Shown here piece after piece: positions 24,788 through 36,645 of a stretch of DNA of 62,336 nucleotides. The DNA comes from an uncultured Chitinophagales bacterium. Its GTDB lineage: Bacteria; Bacteroidota; Bacteroidia; Chitinophagales; UBA2359. Position 1 is the first letter of the stretch. Every line of letters starts with the position of its first letter. Made by a program: the position numbers and the translations under genes. The notes below the pieces were generated by a model, which saw nothing but the letters and a program-made list of their open reading frames with translations, ran no database searches and was not told where the DNA came from. The DNA lies in contig CALBCY010000042.1 of the NCBI GenBank assembly GCA_937927195.1, forward strand, positions 1-62,336, read 5' to 3'.

Positions 24788-25237
24788 ATGAATAGAACCT
24801 TATCGATATTGCTTATCCTTTTATCGCTTGTCTTGCTTGCAGCATGTTCTTCACCAGAGGAAGGAATTGTTAGCACTGTACCTGCTCCTAAAATTGCTGA
24901 GGAAGATTTGATAGAAATGTTTGCAGAAATTCATTTAGTAGAATCCATCACTGCACTACCCAAATTGAAAACGGATAGTTCTAAACGTTACAACAGGCAT
25001 GAACTTTATCGATTTATTTACCAAAAATATGATGTTGATAGTCCAATCATAGATAGTATTCTTCTTTATTACGGTGAACATCCCGATGATTTCAAACCAC
25101 TTTATGAGAAAGTACGGGAGCGTCTGGAAGAATTAGAAAAAGAGTACAAACGAAAAGATAAGTCCGAGGATGAAAAGTCTAAGGATAACCAATCCAAAGA
25201 GGAAAAGTCTAAGGATGATAAGCCTAGACTTAAGTAG
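24788..25237 (+). CDS. DUF4296 lipoprotein
   Basis: From the ATG at 24788 the protein has a signal peptide with lipobox LAAC followed by SSPEEG, and a DUF4296 domain (EEDLIEMFAEIHLVESI, then RYNRHELYRFIYQKYDVD and DSILLYYGEHPDDF). DUF4296 proteins are small lipoproteins of unknown role in Bacteroidota. The tail (about 25 residues) is a low-complexity Lys/Asp/Glu/Ser repeat (SEDEKSKDNQSKEEKSKDDK). The stop codon TAG lies in the first bases of a palindromic tandem repeat, so the natural C-terminus may have been altered by that repeat. An alternative ATG seven codons upstream (24767) is less likely. Confidence 0.85.
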   Translation: MNRTLSILLILLSLVLLAACSSPEEGIVSTVPAPKIAEEDLIEMFAEIHLVESITALPKLKTDSSKRYNRHELYRFIYQKYDVDSPIIDSILLYYGEHPDDFKPLYEKVRERLEELEKEYKRKDKSEDEKSKDNQSKEEKSKDDKPRLK

Positions 25238-25238
25238 A

Positions 25239-26856
<1,618 letters not shown>

Positions 26857-27144
26857 TTATAATTTTTAGGTAATCTATCGACAAGTCACAATACTCGATT
26901 TTGAAAAAAAACTTTACTAGGCGTGAAATAAAATAATTTTTTTTTTTCTCTCCCGATTTTTTACATTTTTAAAGTGAAAATTGTCTAAACTCAGGCTATA
27001 TAGGACTTTGCAGGGTATAAGTGAACAAATTTCACCCATGAAAACAGCAAATATCTTCAAAAATTGAAATGTTTTGTGTTATCAATTTTACAAAAGAAAA
27101 TAAAATATTAAACTTATTCGATTAGAATTCATTTTATTAGAGGA

Positions 27145-27579
27145 ATGGAAAAAGTTGAACACGAAAAAGACACCGGTTTAGTAGTAGCAAAATCACTGAA
27201 AAAGTATGGTCAGTATACTTTTTTGGAGAAGGTAAAATTGGGCGGATCGGGGTCTGAGGAACTATTTTATGTCTCTGGAAGCGAATATCTAGATGAAGTC
27301 ATAGAAGGAAAGGAAGGGAAGCCAGTCGTCAAGTTTGAAATAATGAAAAAAGCATTGTTTGTGAACTTGACAATTCAAGAAGAGCTTTTTACGCTCGCAG
27401 TGATTACAAAAAACTTAAAAGCAGTTTCATTGATTCCCAACAATCATTTGGTATTGCATTGCTACAAGGATGGTAAAATTGATAAGTTAATGTTTAAGAT
27501 CCCAAAAGACTTGCTAGCAGAACACAAAACTTATTTCAGCAAAACTTATTTTGACAAGTGTTCGCGTAATTTCATTTAA
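27145..27579 (+). CDS. Hypothetical cytoplasmic protein
   Basis: I do not recognise this 144-residue protein. It has no signal peptide or membrane segment. It is Lys-rich and strand-rich (KYGQYTFLEKVKL, KFEIMKKALFVNLTIQEEL, NNHLVLHCYKDGKIDKLMFK) and ends SKTYFDKCSRNFI. The gene is monocistronic with a 291-base AT-rich upstream region shared with glpK, and it converges on moaC only 16 bases away. Confidence 0.7.
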   Translation: MEKVEHEKDTGLVVAKSLKKYGQYTFLEKVKLGGSGSEELFYVSGSEYLDEVIEGKEGKPVVKFEIMKKALFVNLTIQEELFTLAVITKNLKAVSLIPNNHLVLHCYKDGKIDKLMFKIPKDLLAEHKTYFSKTYFDKCSRNFI

Positions 27580-27595
27580 GCTTACAACAAGGTGA

Positions 27596-28075
27596 TTAAG
27601 AGCTTTTGAAATCTTTTTTTCCACCTGTTTTTTCAACTAATTTAACGGTCTTGATAACAATGTGGTGCGAAAGTGCTTTGCACATATCGTAGATGGTTAG
27701 GGCTGCAACAGATGCTCCTGTCATGGCTTCCATTTCAATGCCGGTTTTTGCAAATACAGAAACCTTACAATCGATTACAATTCGATCTTTTTTATTGATC
27801 TTAATGGCAATGTCACAATTGTCCATTCCAATCGGATGACAAAGGGGAATCAGTTCACCAGTTTTTTTTGCGGCCATTATTCCCGCTATAATTGCTGTTT
27901 GAAATACAGAACCTTTTTTGGTTTGCCCTTTATTGGCTTTTAGTTCGTTTATAATGTTTTGGGGAGCTTTCACAATTGCTCTTGCATGGGCAAATCTATT
28001 CGTAGCTAATTTGCCACCTACATCAACCATTTTGGCATCGCCATCTTTAGACAAGTGAGAAAAGGTTTTTTTCAT
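27596..28075 (-). CDS. moaC: Cyclic pyranopterin monophosphate synthase
   Basis: MoaC completes formation of cyclic pyranopterin monophosphate in molybdenum cofactor synthesis. The 159 residues have family length and the conserved segments MVDVGGKLATNRFAHARA, KGSVFQTAIIAGIMAAKKT, the LCHP motif followed by IGMDNC, GIEMEAMTGASVAALTIYDM and the KTGGKKDF tail with the catalytic lysines. It lies 21 bases after porP in the same direction. No other mo-cofactor gene is nearby. Confidence 0.95.
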   Translation of the reverse strand: MKKTFSHLSKDGDAKMVDVGGKLATNRFAHARAIVKAPQNIINELKANKGQTKKGSVFQTAIIAGIMAAKKTGELIPLCHPIGMDNCDIAIKINKKDRIVIDCKVSVFAKTGIEMEAMTGASVAALTIYDMCKALSHHIVIKTVKLVEKTGGKKDFKSS

Positions 28076-28096
28076 TTTGTGAAATGGAAATTGGAA

Positions 28097-29167
28097 TTAA
28101 AATCTCGGGCAGCTGATATTACTTCTTGAGGATGTTCTCAACTTTGGAGAATAGACAAATGATATTTCTGGGCCACCTTTGCCTTTGGTCGCATTGTTTA
28201 AATCTGAGATGTTGAAATCGTAACTCAAACCAACGGCAACGTCATCGTAATCTAATTTTAAAGCCAGAATAAAAGCGTCTAGACCAATTGGATCATCAAA
28301 GTGTTTGTTGATTCTGATATATGGACCTACATTAAATGCTCTGAATTTTTGGCTTCTAACATTTTCATAAAATACAAAACGGAATAAGGTTCCGATATCA
28401 GTTTTCATGGACTTTAGTTGGTTCATGAAATATACGCCAGGAACGATGTCCATTCTTTTAGCTACACTCCAGCTTCCACCAGCATGAAAAGAAAGTCGGA
28501 CAGGAAGGTTCGTGTCATTATCATCCGTAAAAGAAAAAGAACTACCTATGATGTTGTAAGCTGAAACACCTCCGAAAATATATTTGCGGCTACTCTCCAA
28601 GAAATAATACATTGCACCACCAGACAAATTCAATCGAGTAAATCTATTGTTGACCATTGTCTCTCCTGATGCCAGCATTGGATTGTAGGCATTGCCATCG
28701 AATTGACTGGCATATTCAGCTTCGCTTAGGTCAATTGATCGTGTTGAAACGCCAACCATTGCACCAAAAGATACAAAGTGTTTTTTGCCGTCCATTGGAG
28801 TATTATAGGCCAAGCTTAAATCAACGGAATTGGTATTGTAAGAAAGAAATCCTGTTTTATCATTGTACAGTAAAATTCCTGCATTCAACCAGCCACCTTT
28901 GGTTATTCCTTTGGCTACTTTTGCATCGGCAGACAACATAATTGTCCTGGCATCTGTTGACCTGTTAGAAAGGGCAGCCCATTGATTTCGATAATTTGCT
29001 GTGACTCTAAAATCACCATTGTATAGACCTGACATTCCAGGATTGACATAAAGAGGTGTTGCGTAGTTTTGGCTAAAATGAACATCTTGAGCCATCGCAG
29101 ATAAGCTGCAAAAAACGAGCAAGAAACACGCAATGTGTTTTGAAATATATTTTAAGAATTGCTTCAT
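28097..29167 (-). CDS. PorP/SprF family type IX secretion outer membrane protein
   Basis: PorP/SprF proteins are outer-membrane barrels that help type IX secretion or anchor partner adhesins. The protein has 356 residues, a signal peptide ending SAMAQ, then the family start DVHFSQNYATPLYVNPGMSG. GDFRVTANYRNQWAAL and many amphipathic strands follow, ending YDFNISDLN and the GGPEISFVYSP strand. The gene directly follows a CHU_C-type secreted protein (9-base gap), the usual arrangement in which the barrel is dedicated to the partner's export or attachment. Confidence 0.93.
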   Translation of the reverse strand: MKQFLKYISKHIACFLLVFCSLSAMAQDVHFSQNYATPLYVNPGMSGLYNGDFRVTANYRNQWAALSNRSTDARTIMLSADAKVAKGITKGGWLNAGILLYNDKTGFLSYNTNSVDLSLAYNTPMDGKKHFVSFGAMVGVSTRSIDLSEAEYASQFDGNAYNPMLASGETMVNNRFTRLNLSGGAMYYFLESSRKYIFGGVSAYNIIGSSFSFTDDNDTNLPVRLSFHAGGSWSVAKRMDIVPGVYFMNQLKSMKTDIGTLFRFVFYENVRSQKFRAFNVGPYIRINKHFDDPIGLDAFILALKLDYDDVAVGLSYDFNISDLNNATKGKGGPEISFVYSPKLRTSSRSNISCPRF

Positions 29168-29176
29168 TAATAGATC

Positions 29177-31036
29177 TTATCTTACGAGGGTGACATTTCC
29201 TTTTTCAAATGTATTTGTTCCATCTTCAAATTCTGCTTCGGCATAATAGAAATAAACTCCCGGAGAAAGTGGTTCTCCTTTGAATGTCCCATCCCAACCA
29301 ACTTCCTGTTCATTGCTTTCAAATATTTTTTCTCCCCAACGATCAAAAACATGAAGACTTGTTGAAATCATTCCTTTACCAAGTATTTTAAAATCATCAT
29401 TGCTACCGTCTGAGTTTGGTGTAAATATATTGGGAATGAAAAAGCTGATATTGCATTCTGACTCGTCTCTTGCATTTACCTCATATCCAACATTTTCTCC
29501 ATTCGATGTACAATCTGATCCAGATACTTCTAGGTTTACATCATAAATTCCAGGGTAATCCCAATAGACCAATAAAATTGTGTCGTCTTGATTCTCAAAA
29601 ATTTCAAAATTATCAACTGACCATTCCAATTGAATACTATCAGAAATTTCATCGCCAGTATAAAGAATGACATCTGCTAGATTTGGGCAAACTGACTCTA
29701 TTACAGTATAAAGTATTCGATCTCCTGCAGTAATTGTGAATAATATGGAATCTATCCCAGAGCAGGGATTGTTTTCTTCAATGAATTCATAGTAAAGGTA
29801 ATAGTCTCCAGGTTCAGATGCCCCAACGTCTACACCAACATTGCCAATTAGTTTAAGGCTTGTGTCTTTTGCAAATAAGGTTCCTCCCTGAGGATCGACC
29901 TGAGCAAAGAAGCCTTCATCACTTTCACAAAAAACTGTTTTATCAAGGTCAATTCTCGCTTCGGAATCTCCAAGTTTTATTTCAATGGTGTCCTTGGTAA
30001 TGCAATCATCACCCGCTACATCCAAATAGGTATATTCTATAAAGTAGGTTCCTTTATCATAGTCATTGGGATCAAAAGTAAAACTGTTGCCAACTACGAT
30101 AGGAACGTCATTCACAGCAAAAGATCCTGCAATTGGGTTGGTTCCATTTCCATTGATGACCAATGGATCAGAAAAAAGACAAAGATTTACTGGCCCTCCA
30201 GGGTCTAAATTTGCAACAAAGTTTACTGGTGAGACAGATATGGTTTGCGAGCAGGAATCAAATCCGTCGACGTAAAATATTTCATGCAATCCAGCACCTG
30301 CTTCTGCAGGGTCGAAAAAGCTGGTTCCTTCTATTACCCCATTTCCAACAAAATAAGCTCCACTGCCAAAAGAAGGATCAAGACTTGTGTTTTGATCGAT
30401 TAATGAATAAGCGGCTTCTGAGGCACAAGGAAACCGGAGTTGATTGCTTAAATCAAAGCCCACACCTGAAACCTGAAAAGTCCTTGTGCAAGTTGCTGAA
30501 CCAAAAGTGTAAGTGATAATGTGTGTGCCTTCACCGCTATCGAATGGTGAAAAGTAAAATCCCGTAATTCTTTCTTCTACTCCGTTTCCGCTGAATTGTC
30601 CACCTGGTGGACTGGCAAATTGGTTTAGATATATATCAAAATCGTCTGGGTTTGTTCCGCTTGGCACTTTGCAGATAGAAGTGTCTCCTGTTCCGTTGTT
30701 GAATTTGAAATCAATGACAGAAATTGTTTTACTACAAGTATCTGCACCATCGGTATATTTTACATTGTATACGCCACCATCCAAAGCCGAGGGATCGAAT
30801 GTCGTACCGTTTGGTAAAACGCCTGGTCCAGAGAAAGATCCAGTGGTAGTGGAGGCATATTGCATCAAATCAATATCAACTGCTCCTTGGCAAACAAATA
30901 AAATGTCTGGACTGGGCGCATCAAAAATGATAGTGACATTGGTGCAGTTCTGAGCAATAAGGCTTGGAGTCCATTGCAGTAAAACTGAATAGATGGTCAC
31001 AAAAAGAATAAGAGGGATATTGTTAAAAAATTTCAA
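29177..31036 (-). CDS. Secreted adhesin-like protein with type B (CHU_C) T9SS sorting domain
   Basis: The 619-residue protein has a signal peptide (to SLIAQ) and several repeated Ig-like/PKD-like segments of about 80-90 residues, each with a pattern like GSFSGPGVLPNGTTFDPS and GVYNVKYTDG followed by CSKTISV. It ends in a gliding-motility C-terminal domain (about 540-619: FIPNIFTPNSDGSNDDFKI, FDRWGEKIFES, GWDGTFKG, LSPGVYFYY). That domain directs export and surface attachment through type IX secretion. Paired cysteines in each segment suggest disulfides. It is the first gene of the porP operon. The role as adhesin is inferred. Confidence 0.88.
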   Translation of the reverse strand: MKFFNNIPLILFVTIYSVLLQWTPSLIAQNCTNVTIIFDAPSPDILFVCQGAVDIDLMQYASTTTGSFSGPGVLPNGTTFDPSALDGGVYNVKYTDGADTCSKTISVIDFKFNNGTGDTSICKVPSGTNPDDFDIYLNQFASPPGGQFSGNGVEERITGFYFSPFDSGEGTHIITYTFGSATCTRTFQVSGVGFDLSNQLRFPCASEAAYSLIDQNTSLDPSFGSGAYFVGNGVIEGTSFFDPAEAGAGLHEIFYVDGFDSCSQTISVSPVNFVANLDPGGPVNLCLFSDPLVINGNGTNPIAGSFAVNDVPIVVGNSFTFDPNDYDKGTYFIEYTYLDVAGDDCITKDTIEIKLGDSEARIDLDKTVFCESDEGFFAQVDPQGGTLFAKDTSLKLIGNVGVDVGASEPGDYYLYYEFIEENNPCSGIDSILFTITAGDRILYTVIESVCPNLADVILYTGDEISDSIQLEWSVDNFEIFENQDDTILLVYWDYPGIYDVNLEVSGSDCTSNGENVGYEVNARDESECNISFFIPNIFTPNSDGSNDDFKILGKGMISTSLHVFDRWGEKIFESNEQEVGWDGTFKGEPLSPGVYFYYAEAEFEDGTNTFEKGNVTLVR

Positions 31037-31491
31037 GTTCTAAAGAATTATGTAATTTCTGACGCAAAGTTAGCAGTCTAATCCAATTTTTGATTTTATA
31101 CCAAAAAAAAATAGGCTTAATCCATAAATAATTACGAATCAGTTGATCATTAGTTGTTTGCCGTATCAATTAATTTGTTTATATCTTGAAATTGGCAATT
31201 TGGTATACAATCGCAACAACAATTCTTAACAACAATAATGAATGGTTTCTGTTCTGTGCAGGACTATCAATTTGATTTGTGAACTGTTGTGCTTGTACAG
31301 TTAGAATGTTGTCCAATGCATAATTAAGCTTTTTGACTATGGTATGACGGACTTTTCATTCCAAAACCACTTAATTTGCAGTATATTTTGTCAATTAATT
31401 GATTAATAGCCAAGTAGACAAAACAGCTTTGCATTTCATCCGTATTTCAAATGGTATTCAATGTATCTTGCAATTAAATAATATTCCCTTT
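31037..31491. other. Intergenic region between divergent T9SS substrate genes
   Basis: This region must carry the promoters of both divergent genes. It contains no gene I can support. On the minus strand a frame without ATG encodes a Cys cluster (K-N-C-C-C-D-C-I-P-N-C) ending at TAA 31152-31150, but no terminator hairpin follows it. On the plus strand the metalloprotease frame is open from 31399 but its first 31 codons do not look like protein. Confidence 0.5.
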
Positions 31492-34400
31492 ATGAAAGTT
31501 CAGTTTTTACTCTCCTTATTCATGATCTTTTTCCACTCCATTTCAATTTTTGGAGGAAACAATTGTTGGAATGCTATTGAGAACAGGGTCGAAAATGATG
31601 GTCAGATTGTATTGCACAAAAATACAAATAGGCAAATCTCAGTTTCCAACTATAAGTTGTTTGATTTAGATAAAATTGCTTTAGAAGAGCAATTGGAAAA
31701 AGCACCTTTGGAATTTCACAGAAATCGCGACCAAAAGCCTGTTATCATTGAGCTTCCGCTTGCCAATGGTGAAATTGAGGCTTTTATTGTGGAGGAAACT
31801 GAGCTCATGCAAAAAGAGCTTGCTTTGAAGTTTCCCCAAATTAAAACGTATTCAGGTAAAGGCTTAAATAATCCATTGTTAAAAGTCCGATTTGATTTAA
31901 ACAGCAAGGGTTTTTATGGGATGATTCGAGGAGCTGGCTCCACTATTTATATCGATGCCATCGAGCATGAGCAATCAGACAGGTGTATTGTTTATTTCAA
32001 AAAAGATTTTAACAATATCCATCCAAGTCCAGCATGCATAAGTTTAGGGAATGAACAGCTAGTTTCGGAAGCATCGGATAGAAGCCACGAGACTGCAATT
32101 GGAGAAGAATTGCGAATTTATAGATTGGCAATAGCTTGTCGGGCCAATTACACCGCTTTTCACGGTGGAGTTGAATCTGCGATGGAAGCTGTGGTAACGG
32201 CAATGAACCGAGTAATTGGGGTTTATCGTCAAGATTTGGCCATTAGTTTCGTCATTGTGGACAATACAGAGCAATTGATCTTCGATGGGACAGATGATTA
32301 TACAGGAACTTACAATCAGATATTAAATCAGAATCAGCTTTTGATGGACGATGTGATCGGGGCAGAAAATTATGACATTGGGCATATTTTTGCAGCGGGT
32401 GGCGGTGGTTTCACCAAAATTGCAGGGGTTTGCGATCCTTTGTTAAAGGCCAAAGGCCATTCTGGAATTTCTAATCCAACTGGAGATCCATTTCACGTTG
32501 ATTATTTGTGTCATGAAATTGGCCATCAGTTTGGAGCAGATCATACTTTCAATAGCACAATAGGTTTTTGTGGCAGCAATAGGGTAGCGGCTACAGCTTA
32601 TGAACCCGGAAGTGGTTCAACCATTATGGCTTATCCAGGAATTTGTGATGAGGATAATTTGCAAGAAAACAGCGATGATTATTTTCACACTGCGAGCCAA
32701 AATCAAATAGGCTTTTTTAGTGGAAGTGGGACAGGGAACGATTGTGCTGAAATAGTACAGATCGGCAATCAGCCGCCGGTTGTTGCATTGGCCGAGCAAA
32801 GTTTTAACATACCAATAAACACGCCATTTGAGTTGGAAGGAATTGCTACAGATCCAGAAGGAGAAACGCTGACTTATTGTTGGGAGCAGTACGATACCGC
32901 TCAACCAGGTGGTAGCCCAAACAATCCAGTGGGCAATGCTCCAATTTTTAGGTCTTTTCAGCCAAGTTTAGATCCAGTTCGAACATTTCCTAAATTGAGT
33001 GATATTTTGAATGGTGTCCAGACATTGGGTGAAATTTTACCCTCCTACACAAGAAACCTTTTATTTAGATTGACTGTGAGAGACAACAATGAAGTGGCAG
33101 GTGGGGTTTCTTCTGATTTTGTGATTTTGGGTGTCAATGCGGATGCTGGACCATTTGAAATTACAAGCCAAAACGAAGAAGAAGAATGGTTGACAGGAGA
33201 AGCTGTAAACATCACTTGGGATCCTGCTGGTACAGAAAGTGGTCCAATTAACTGCAGTAATGTAGATGTATATTATTCTATAAATGGCGGGGAGAATTTT
33301 GATGTGGTCTTGGCTGAAGGAATTCCGAATAATGGATTAGCTAATTTTACTTTACCGAATGATCCTGCTTTGGTCGGAAACAGTGGAAGAATTAAAATAA
33401 AATGTTCAGACAATATTTTCTTTGACATCAATGATGCAAATATTGTGGTCAATAATCCACACATTGCGCTGAGTTTTGCTGAGGAACTTGCGGTTTGCGA
33501 AGGAGAAACGCTGACTTTTGAAATGAACTTGAGTTTGATGAATGTGCAGGCAGGTATGGTAGAATTAAGCAGTTCAAGTTTACCAATAGGTTGGGCAGTA
33601 CAGTTTTCTGAAAATCCAGTTGCAGCTCCTGGAATGGCTTCAGTTTCTATTAGTGTAGCTGAAGGATCAGAATACGGAGCGAACTATTTTACAATAGAAA
33701 GCAATAACAATTCAGAGGTTTTGCCATTGCAAGTTGAAGTGAATGTATTGAGTTCTGATTCAGATTTAGCTGGGCCACAATTGCTTTTACCAGAAGATGG
33801 GGCGACCAACTTGAACAATGGATATTTGTTTGATTGGGAGGATTTGGCTGGTGTTCAAAGTTATGAAATGGAGATAAACGGATTGGATCAGCAGTTTGAA
33901 TCTGGTGAAATTGACTTGTCTGAATATGTAGCCAATTTCGCCTTTCAAACCAGTCAGGTTTATTGGTGGCAAGTGAATTCATTCAATGATTGTTTGGATC
34001 AGTCTGATCCAATAGAATCAGAAGTATTTGTTTTTAGAATGTTTGGAAACAATCAGGGTCAATCTCCTCTCTTGCTTGAAACAGAAGAGTTTTTAGTAGA
34101 GCAATTTTCAGAAAGAACAATTGATAGTAATTTTCTCAACATAGAAGATGACAATGCAGATACTGAAATTTTCTACTTGCTCAAAGCCATTCCTGAATTT
34201 GGAAAGTTAATCCTGGACGGAGTAGAACTTGAGTCAGGAGATTTGTTTAGTCAAGATCAGGTTGTAAATGGATTGTTGGTTTATGAACACATTTCCGCCA
34301 ATCAAGATACAGAGGACAAATTTGTGTTTGATTTATTGGATGTGGACAATGGTTGGCTTCAAGATCAGCAATTTGATATTAAGATCAACATCATATCTGG

Positions 34401-34692
34401 TTTGGAAAACGATTTTGGGATCGGTTTTGAATATGCTGTTTATCCGAATCCTGCCAATAATTATCTGGTACTTAAAACGAACCTGGACAAGCCCGAATTC
34501 CTTGAATTTGAATTAATAAATTCAATTGGGCAGCAAGTTTCGAAACTTATAAGACAAGAAGTGCAATCTGGACCAAATGAAATCAAGATAGATATCAATA
34601 ATCTCGAATCGGCGTTATATTTTTACCGTCTTAAAAAAACGGATCAAAAAGCAGAAGAAATTGGAGAGGGAAAAATTCTCATAATTCGTTGA
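31492..34692 (+). CDS. Secreted reprolysin-type (M12B-like) zinc metalloprotease with T9SS sorting domain
   Basis: From the ATG at 31492, which starts a clear signal peptide (MKVQFLLSLFMIFFHSISIF), the protein has about 1066 residues. An N-terminal prodomain precedes a metzincin catalytic domain with HEIGHQFGADH (His341, His345, His351) and a downstream Met (TIMAYPG). Ig-like/cadherin-like domains follow, and the C-terminal 75 residues are a type A sorting domain (FEYAVYPNPANNYLVL, then LYFYRL). It would be exported by type IX secretion to the surface or medium. The frame is open to 31399, but those residues precede the signal. An Omp85-like gene follows after 95 bases. Confidence 0.9.
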   Translation: MKVQFLLSLFMIFFHSISIFGGNNCWNAIENRVENDGQIVLHKNTNRQISVSNYKLFDLDKIALEEQLEKAPLEFHRNRDQKPVIIELPLANGEIEAFIVEETELMQKELALKFPQIKTYSGKGLNNPLLKVRFDLNSKGFYGMIRGAGSTIYIDAIEHEQSDRCIVYFKKDFNNIHPSPACISLGNEQLVSEASDRSHETAIGEELRIYRLAIACRANYTAFHGGVESAMEAVVTAMNRVIGVYRQDLAISFVIVDNTEQLIFDGTDDYTGTYNQILNQNQLLMDDVIGAENYDIGHIFAAGGGGFTKIAGVCDPLLKAKGHSGISNPTGDPFHVDYLCHEIGHQFGADHTFNSTIGFCGSNRVAATAYEPGSGSTIMAYPGICDEDNLQENSDDYFHTASQNQIGFFSGSGTGNDCAEIVQIGNQPPVVALAEQSFNIPINTPFELEGIATDPEGETLTYCWEQYDTAQPGGSPNNPVGNAPIFRSFQPSLDPVRTFPKLSDILNGVQTLGEILPSYTRNLLFRLTVRDNNEVAGGVSSDFVILGVNADAGPFEITSQNEEEEWLTGEAVNITWDPAGTESGPINCSNVDVYYSINGGENFDVVLAEGIPNNGLANFTLPNDPALVGNSGRIKIKCSDNIFFDINDANIVVNNPHIALSFAEELAVCEGETLTFEMNLSLMNVQAGMVELSSSSLPIGWAVQFSENPVAAPGMASVSISVAEGSEYGANYFTIESNNNSEVLPLQVEVNVLSSDSDLAGPQLLLPEDGATNLNNGYLFDWEDLAGVQSYEMEINGLDQQFESGEIDLSEYVANFAFQTSQVYWWQVNSFNDCLDQSDPIESEVFVFRMFGNNQGQSPLLLETEEFLVEQFSERTIDSNFLNIEDDNADTEIFYLLKAIPEFGKLILDGVELESGDLFSQDQVVNGLLVYEHISANQDTEDKFVFDLLDVDNGWLQDQQFDIKINIISGLENDFGIGFEYAVYPNPANNYLVLKTNLDKPEFLEFELINSIGQQVSKLIRQEVQSGPNEIKIDINNLESALYFYRLKKTDQKAEEIGEGKILIIR

Positions 34693-34786
34693 TTGATTCA
34701 TTTTACATTTGTTGACAATCTGGATTTTATTCAGATCATTCGGTCATTGATTTTTTTAAAATTGGTTACTGGTATTGTATACATTC

Positions 34787-36058
34787 ATGTTTAAAAAGGG
34801 ATTGCTAAAATATATCGTTTTGTTTATTGCTTTGTTTTCGACACTTGGAGTTTCGAATGCAATTGGTCAAGATCTTGGTGAAATTTCTTTTTCAGGAAAT
34901 AAGAAGACGCGCAGCTCGTATTTAAAAAGATTTGTGAAATCGAAGTTGGGGGAAAAAGTAGATTCGGTTCAATTGGAGCTGGATGCAAAACGACTGCGAA
35001 GATTAAAATCTTGTTCCAATGTCCAATATTCCATCATAGAAAAAGAGGGGAGTGCAGAAGTAAATTTTGAGTTTACTGAAATCGGTACCTTGTTTCCTCT
35101 TTTTGGTTTTGGGGCATTGCCAGGCAATGACTTTGTTCGGTTGGGGGCTATGGATGTGAATGCTTTTGGAATTGGCATAGAAACAGGTGGGTTTTTGCAT
35201 TACAATGGTTTTTTGGGTGGAGGATTTGCTTTGATGTTTCCATATTTGTTTCAAAGTAATTTTGGATTGAAATTGGATTTAGTGAAATGGAGTTCAAGAG
35301 AACCCTTATATTTTGATGGATTTCCTGTTCAATATGATTATGCCAATAATAGTTTTCAGTTGGTTGGATTGTATGAAATAAACCGTTATCATCAAGTCGA
35401 GCTGGGTGGAAGTCTGTTTCAAGAAACCTATGAAAAAAACAATCCCAATATGGAGAATTTGCCTGGTCCCAATAAGCAGGAAATTCCAAAGCAATTGTTT
35501 AAGTTAAATTTTCACACAGACAAACTTGATTATTTTTTTCATTACCGAAATGGTTGGGCAAACTCTTCCTCATTTCAAGTTGTTTTTAGCAAGGATTTGG
35601 CAAGGTTCTATATTTTCAATAACATCACCAGATATTTTAAGCGTGTGGGTGAAAAGGGCAATTGGGCCAACCGCCTAACATTTGGGATTTCAAACAATGA
35701 CAGAACTCCATTTGCAGCCTTTGCAATTGATGGTCATATAAACATTAGAGGAGTAGGAAATAGAATTGCAAGGGGGACGGCCATTGCATCTTTAAACTCA
35801 GAATTTAGATACACCTTAATGGATGATAGAGAACAGGCCCTTGTTGGGGTTGTCTTTGCTGACGCAGCCTTTTGGCGTGAACCAGGCTTTCTTTGGTACA
35901 GTACACAAAGTTTAGAAAATTACAGAGTTTATACTGGGCTTGGACTTCGATTGCTCGATCACAGATTTTATGGAGCGGTGATTCGGTTGGACTTTGGCTT
36001 GAATGTCTTAAATCCAAAGGAAAACGGATTTGTCTTAGGATTGGGGCAATACTTTTAG
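34787..36058 (+). CDS. Omp85/BamA-like outer membrane protein with one POTRA domain
   Basis: After a signal peptide (ending NAIGQ) comes a single POTRA-like unit (about 30-95: LGEISFSGNKKTRSSYLKRF, LRRLKSCSNVQYSIIEKEG). A 16-strand-type barrel follows, with GFGIGIETGG-like strands, an RGVGNRIARG loop in the position of the conserved RG(Y/F) lid motif, and a terminal FVLGLGQYF. A single POTRA and about 420 residues fit small Omp85 relatives rather than BamA itself. The cargo is unknown. The start at 34787 is preferred over 34775 because it opens the signal directly. It lies downstream of the secreted protease. Confidence 0.82.
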   Translation: MFKKGLLKYIVLFIALFSTLGVSNAIGQDLGEISFSGNKKTRSSYLKRFVKSKLGEKVDSVQLELDAKRLRRLKSCSNVQYSIIEKEGSAEVNFEFTEIGTLFPLFGFGALPGNDFVRLGAMDVNAFGIGIETGGFLHYNGFLGGGFALMFPYLFQSNFGLKLDLVKWSSREPLYFDGFPVQYDYANNSFQLVGLYEINRYHQVELGGSLFQETYEKNNPNMENLPGPNKQEIPKQLFKLNFHTDKLDYFFHYRNGWANSSSFQVVFSKDLARFYIFNNITRYFKRVGEKGNWANRLTFGISNNDRTPFAAFAIDGHINIRGVGNRIARGTAIASLNSEFRYTLMDDREQALVGVVFADAAFWREPGFLWYSTQSLENYRVYTGLGLRLLDHRFYGAVIRLDFGLNVLNPKENGFVLGLGQYF

Positions 36059-36189
36059 AGCATACTCAGTACCATGAGGAGGTTAGGAAACTATTCCAAA
36101 AATTCAATACCGAATTAGAACTTGGCGAGCATGCCAAGTTCAAGAATCAGACGTACTAATTCCTTTGAATTATTTTGAATCAATTTGAA

Positions 36190-36375
36190 TTACTTTTTGT
36201 CGTCTTTGTCGTTAATGCCTGACTCTAATTCTTCTTTGATAGAGTCTTTAGCAGCATTGAACTCACGAATACCTTTTCCAAGGCCTTTCATCAATTCAGG
36301 AATTTTTCTACCTCCAAACAACAAAAGGATAGCAAATAAAATAACAATCCATTCAATTCCACCTGGTAAACCCAT
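36190..36375 (-). CDS. tatA: Sec-independent protein translocase TatA
   Basis: TatA forms the transmembrane conduit for folded proteins. The 61-residue protein has the family layout: a short N-terminus ([20 protein letters not shown]), one membrane helix, the hinge [20 protein letters not shown] and a charged amphipathic helix and tail (KDDKK). FG and the hinge lysines are conserved. It is monocistronic; tatC is not in the window. Confidence 0.93.
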   Translation of the reverse strand: MGLPGGIEWIVILFAILLLFGGRKIPELMKGLGKGIREFNAAKDSIKEELESGINDKDDKK

Positions 36376-36645
36376 TTTATAAAAATTTAATTGTAAAGAT
36401 AATCAGACTTTAGATACGGCCATAAGTCGGCAATTTAGATGTTAGCCTACAGCGTACATTATAGTATAATTTATAAAGATATAACACAAAATTAAGCCAA
36501 AAAGATCATTGGCTGGCATTTTATGAAATTTTAGGAATAAAAAACTCAATTATTCGAAAAATTGCGCAAATTAAAATCGATAGATATACTGTTGATAGAA
36601 TATTTCAAGCAAGCAAGACTTATTCAGGCTTTCAAATGTCGTTCT

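Noticed and set aside
30163..30516. 117-residue plus-strand frame
   Set aside because: It lies wholly antisense within the CHU_C protein gene and has no recognisable features.
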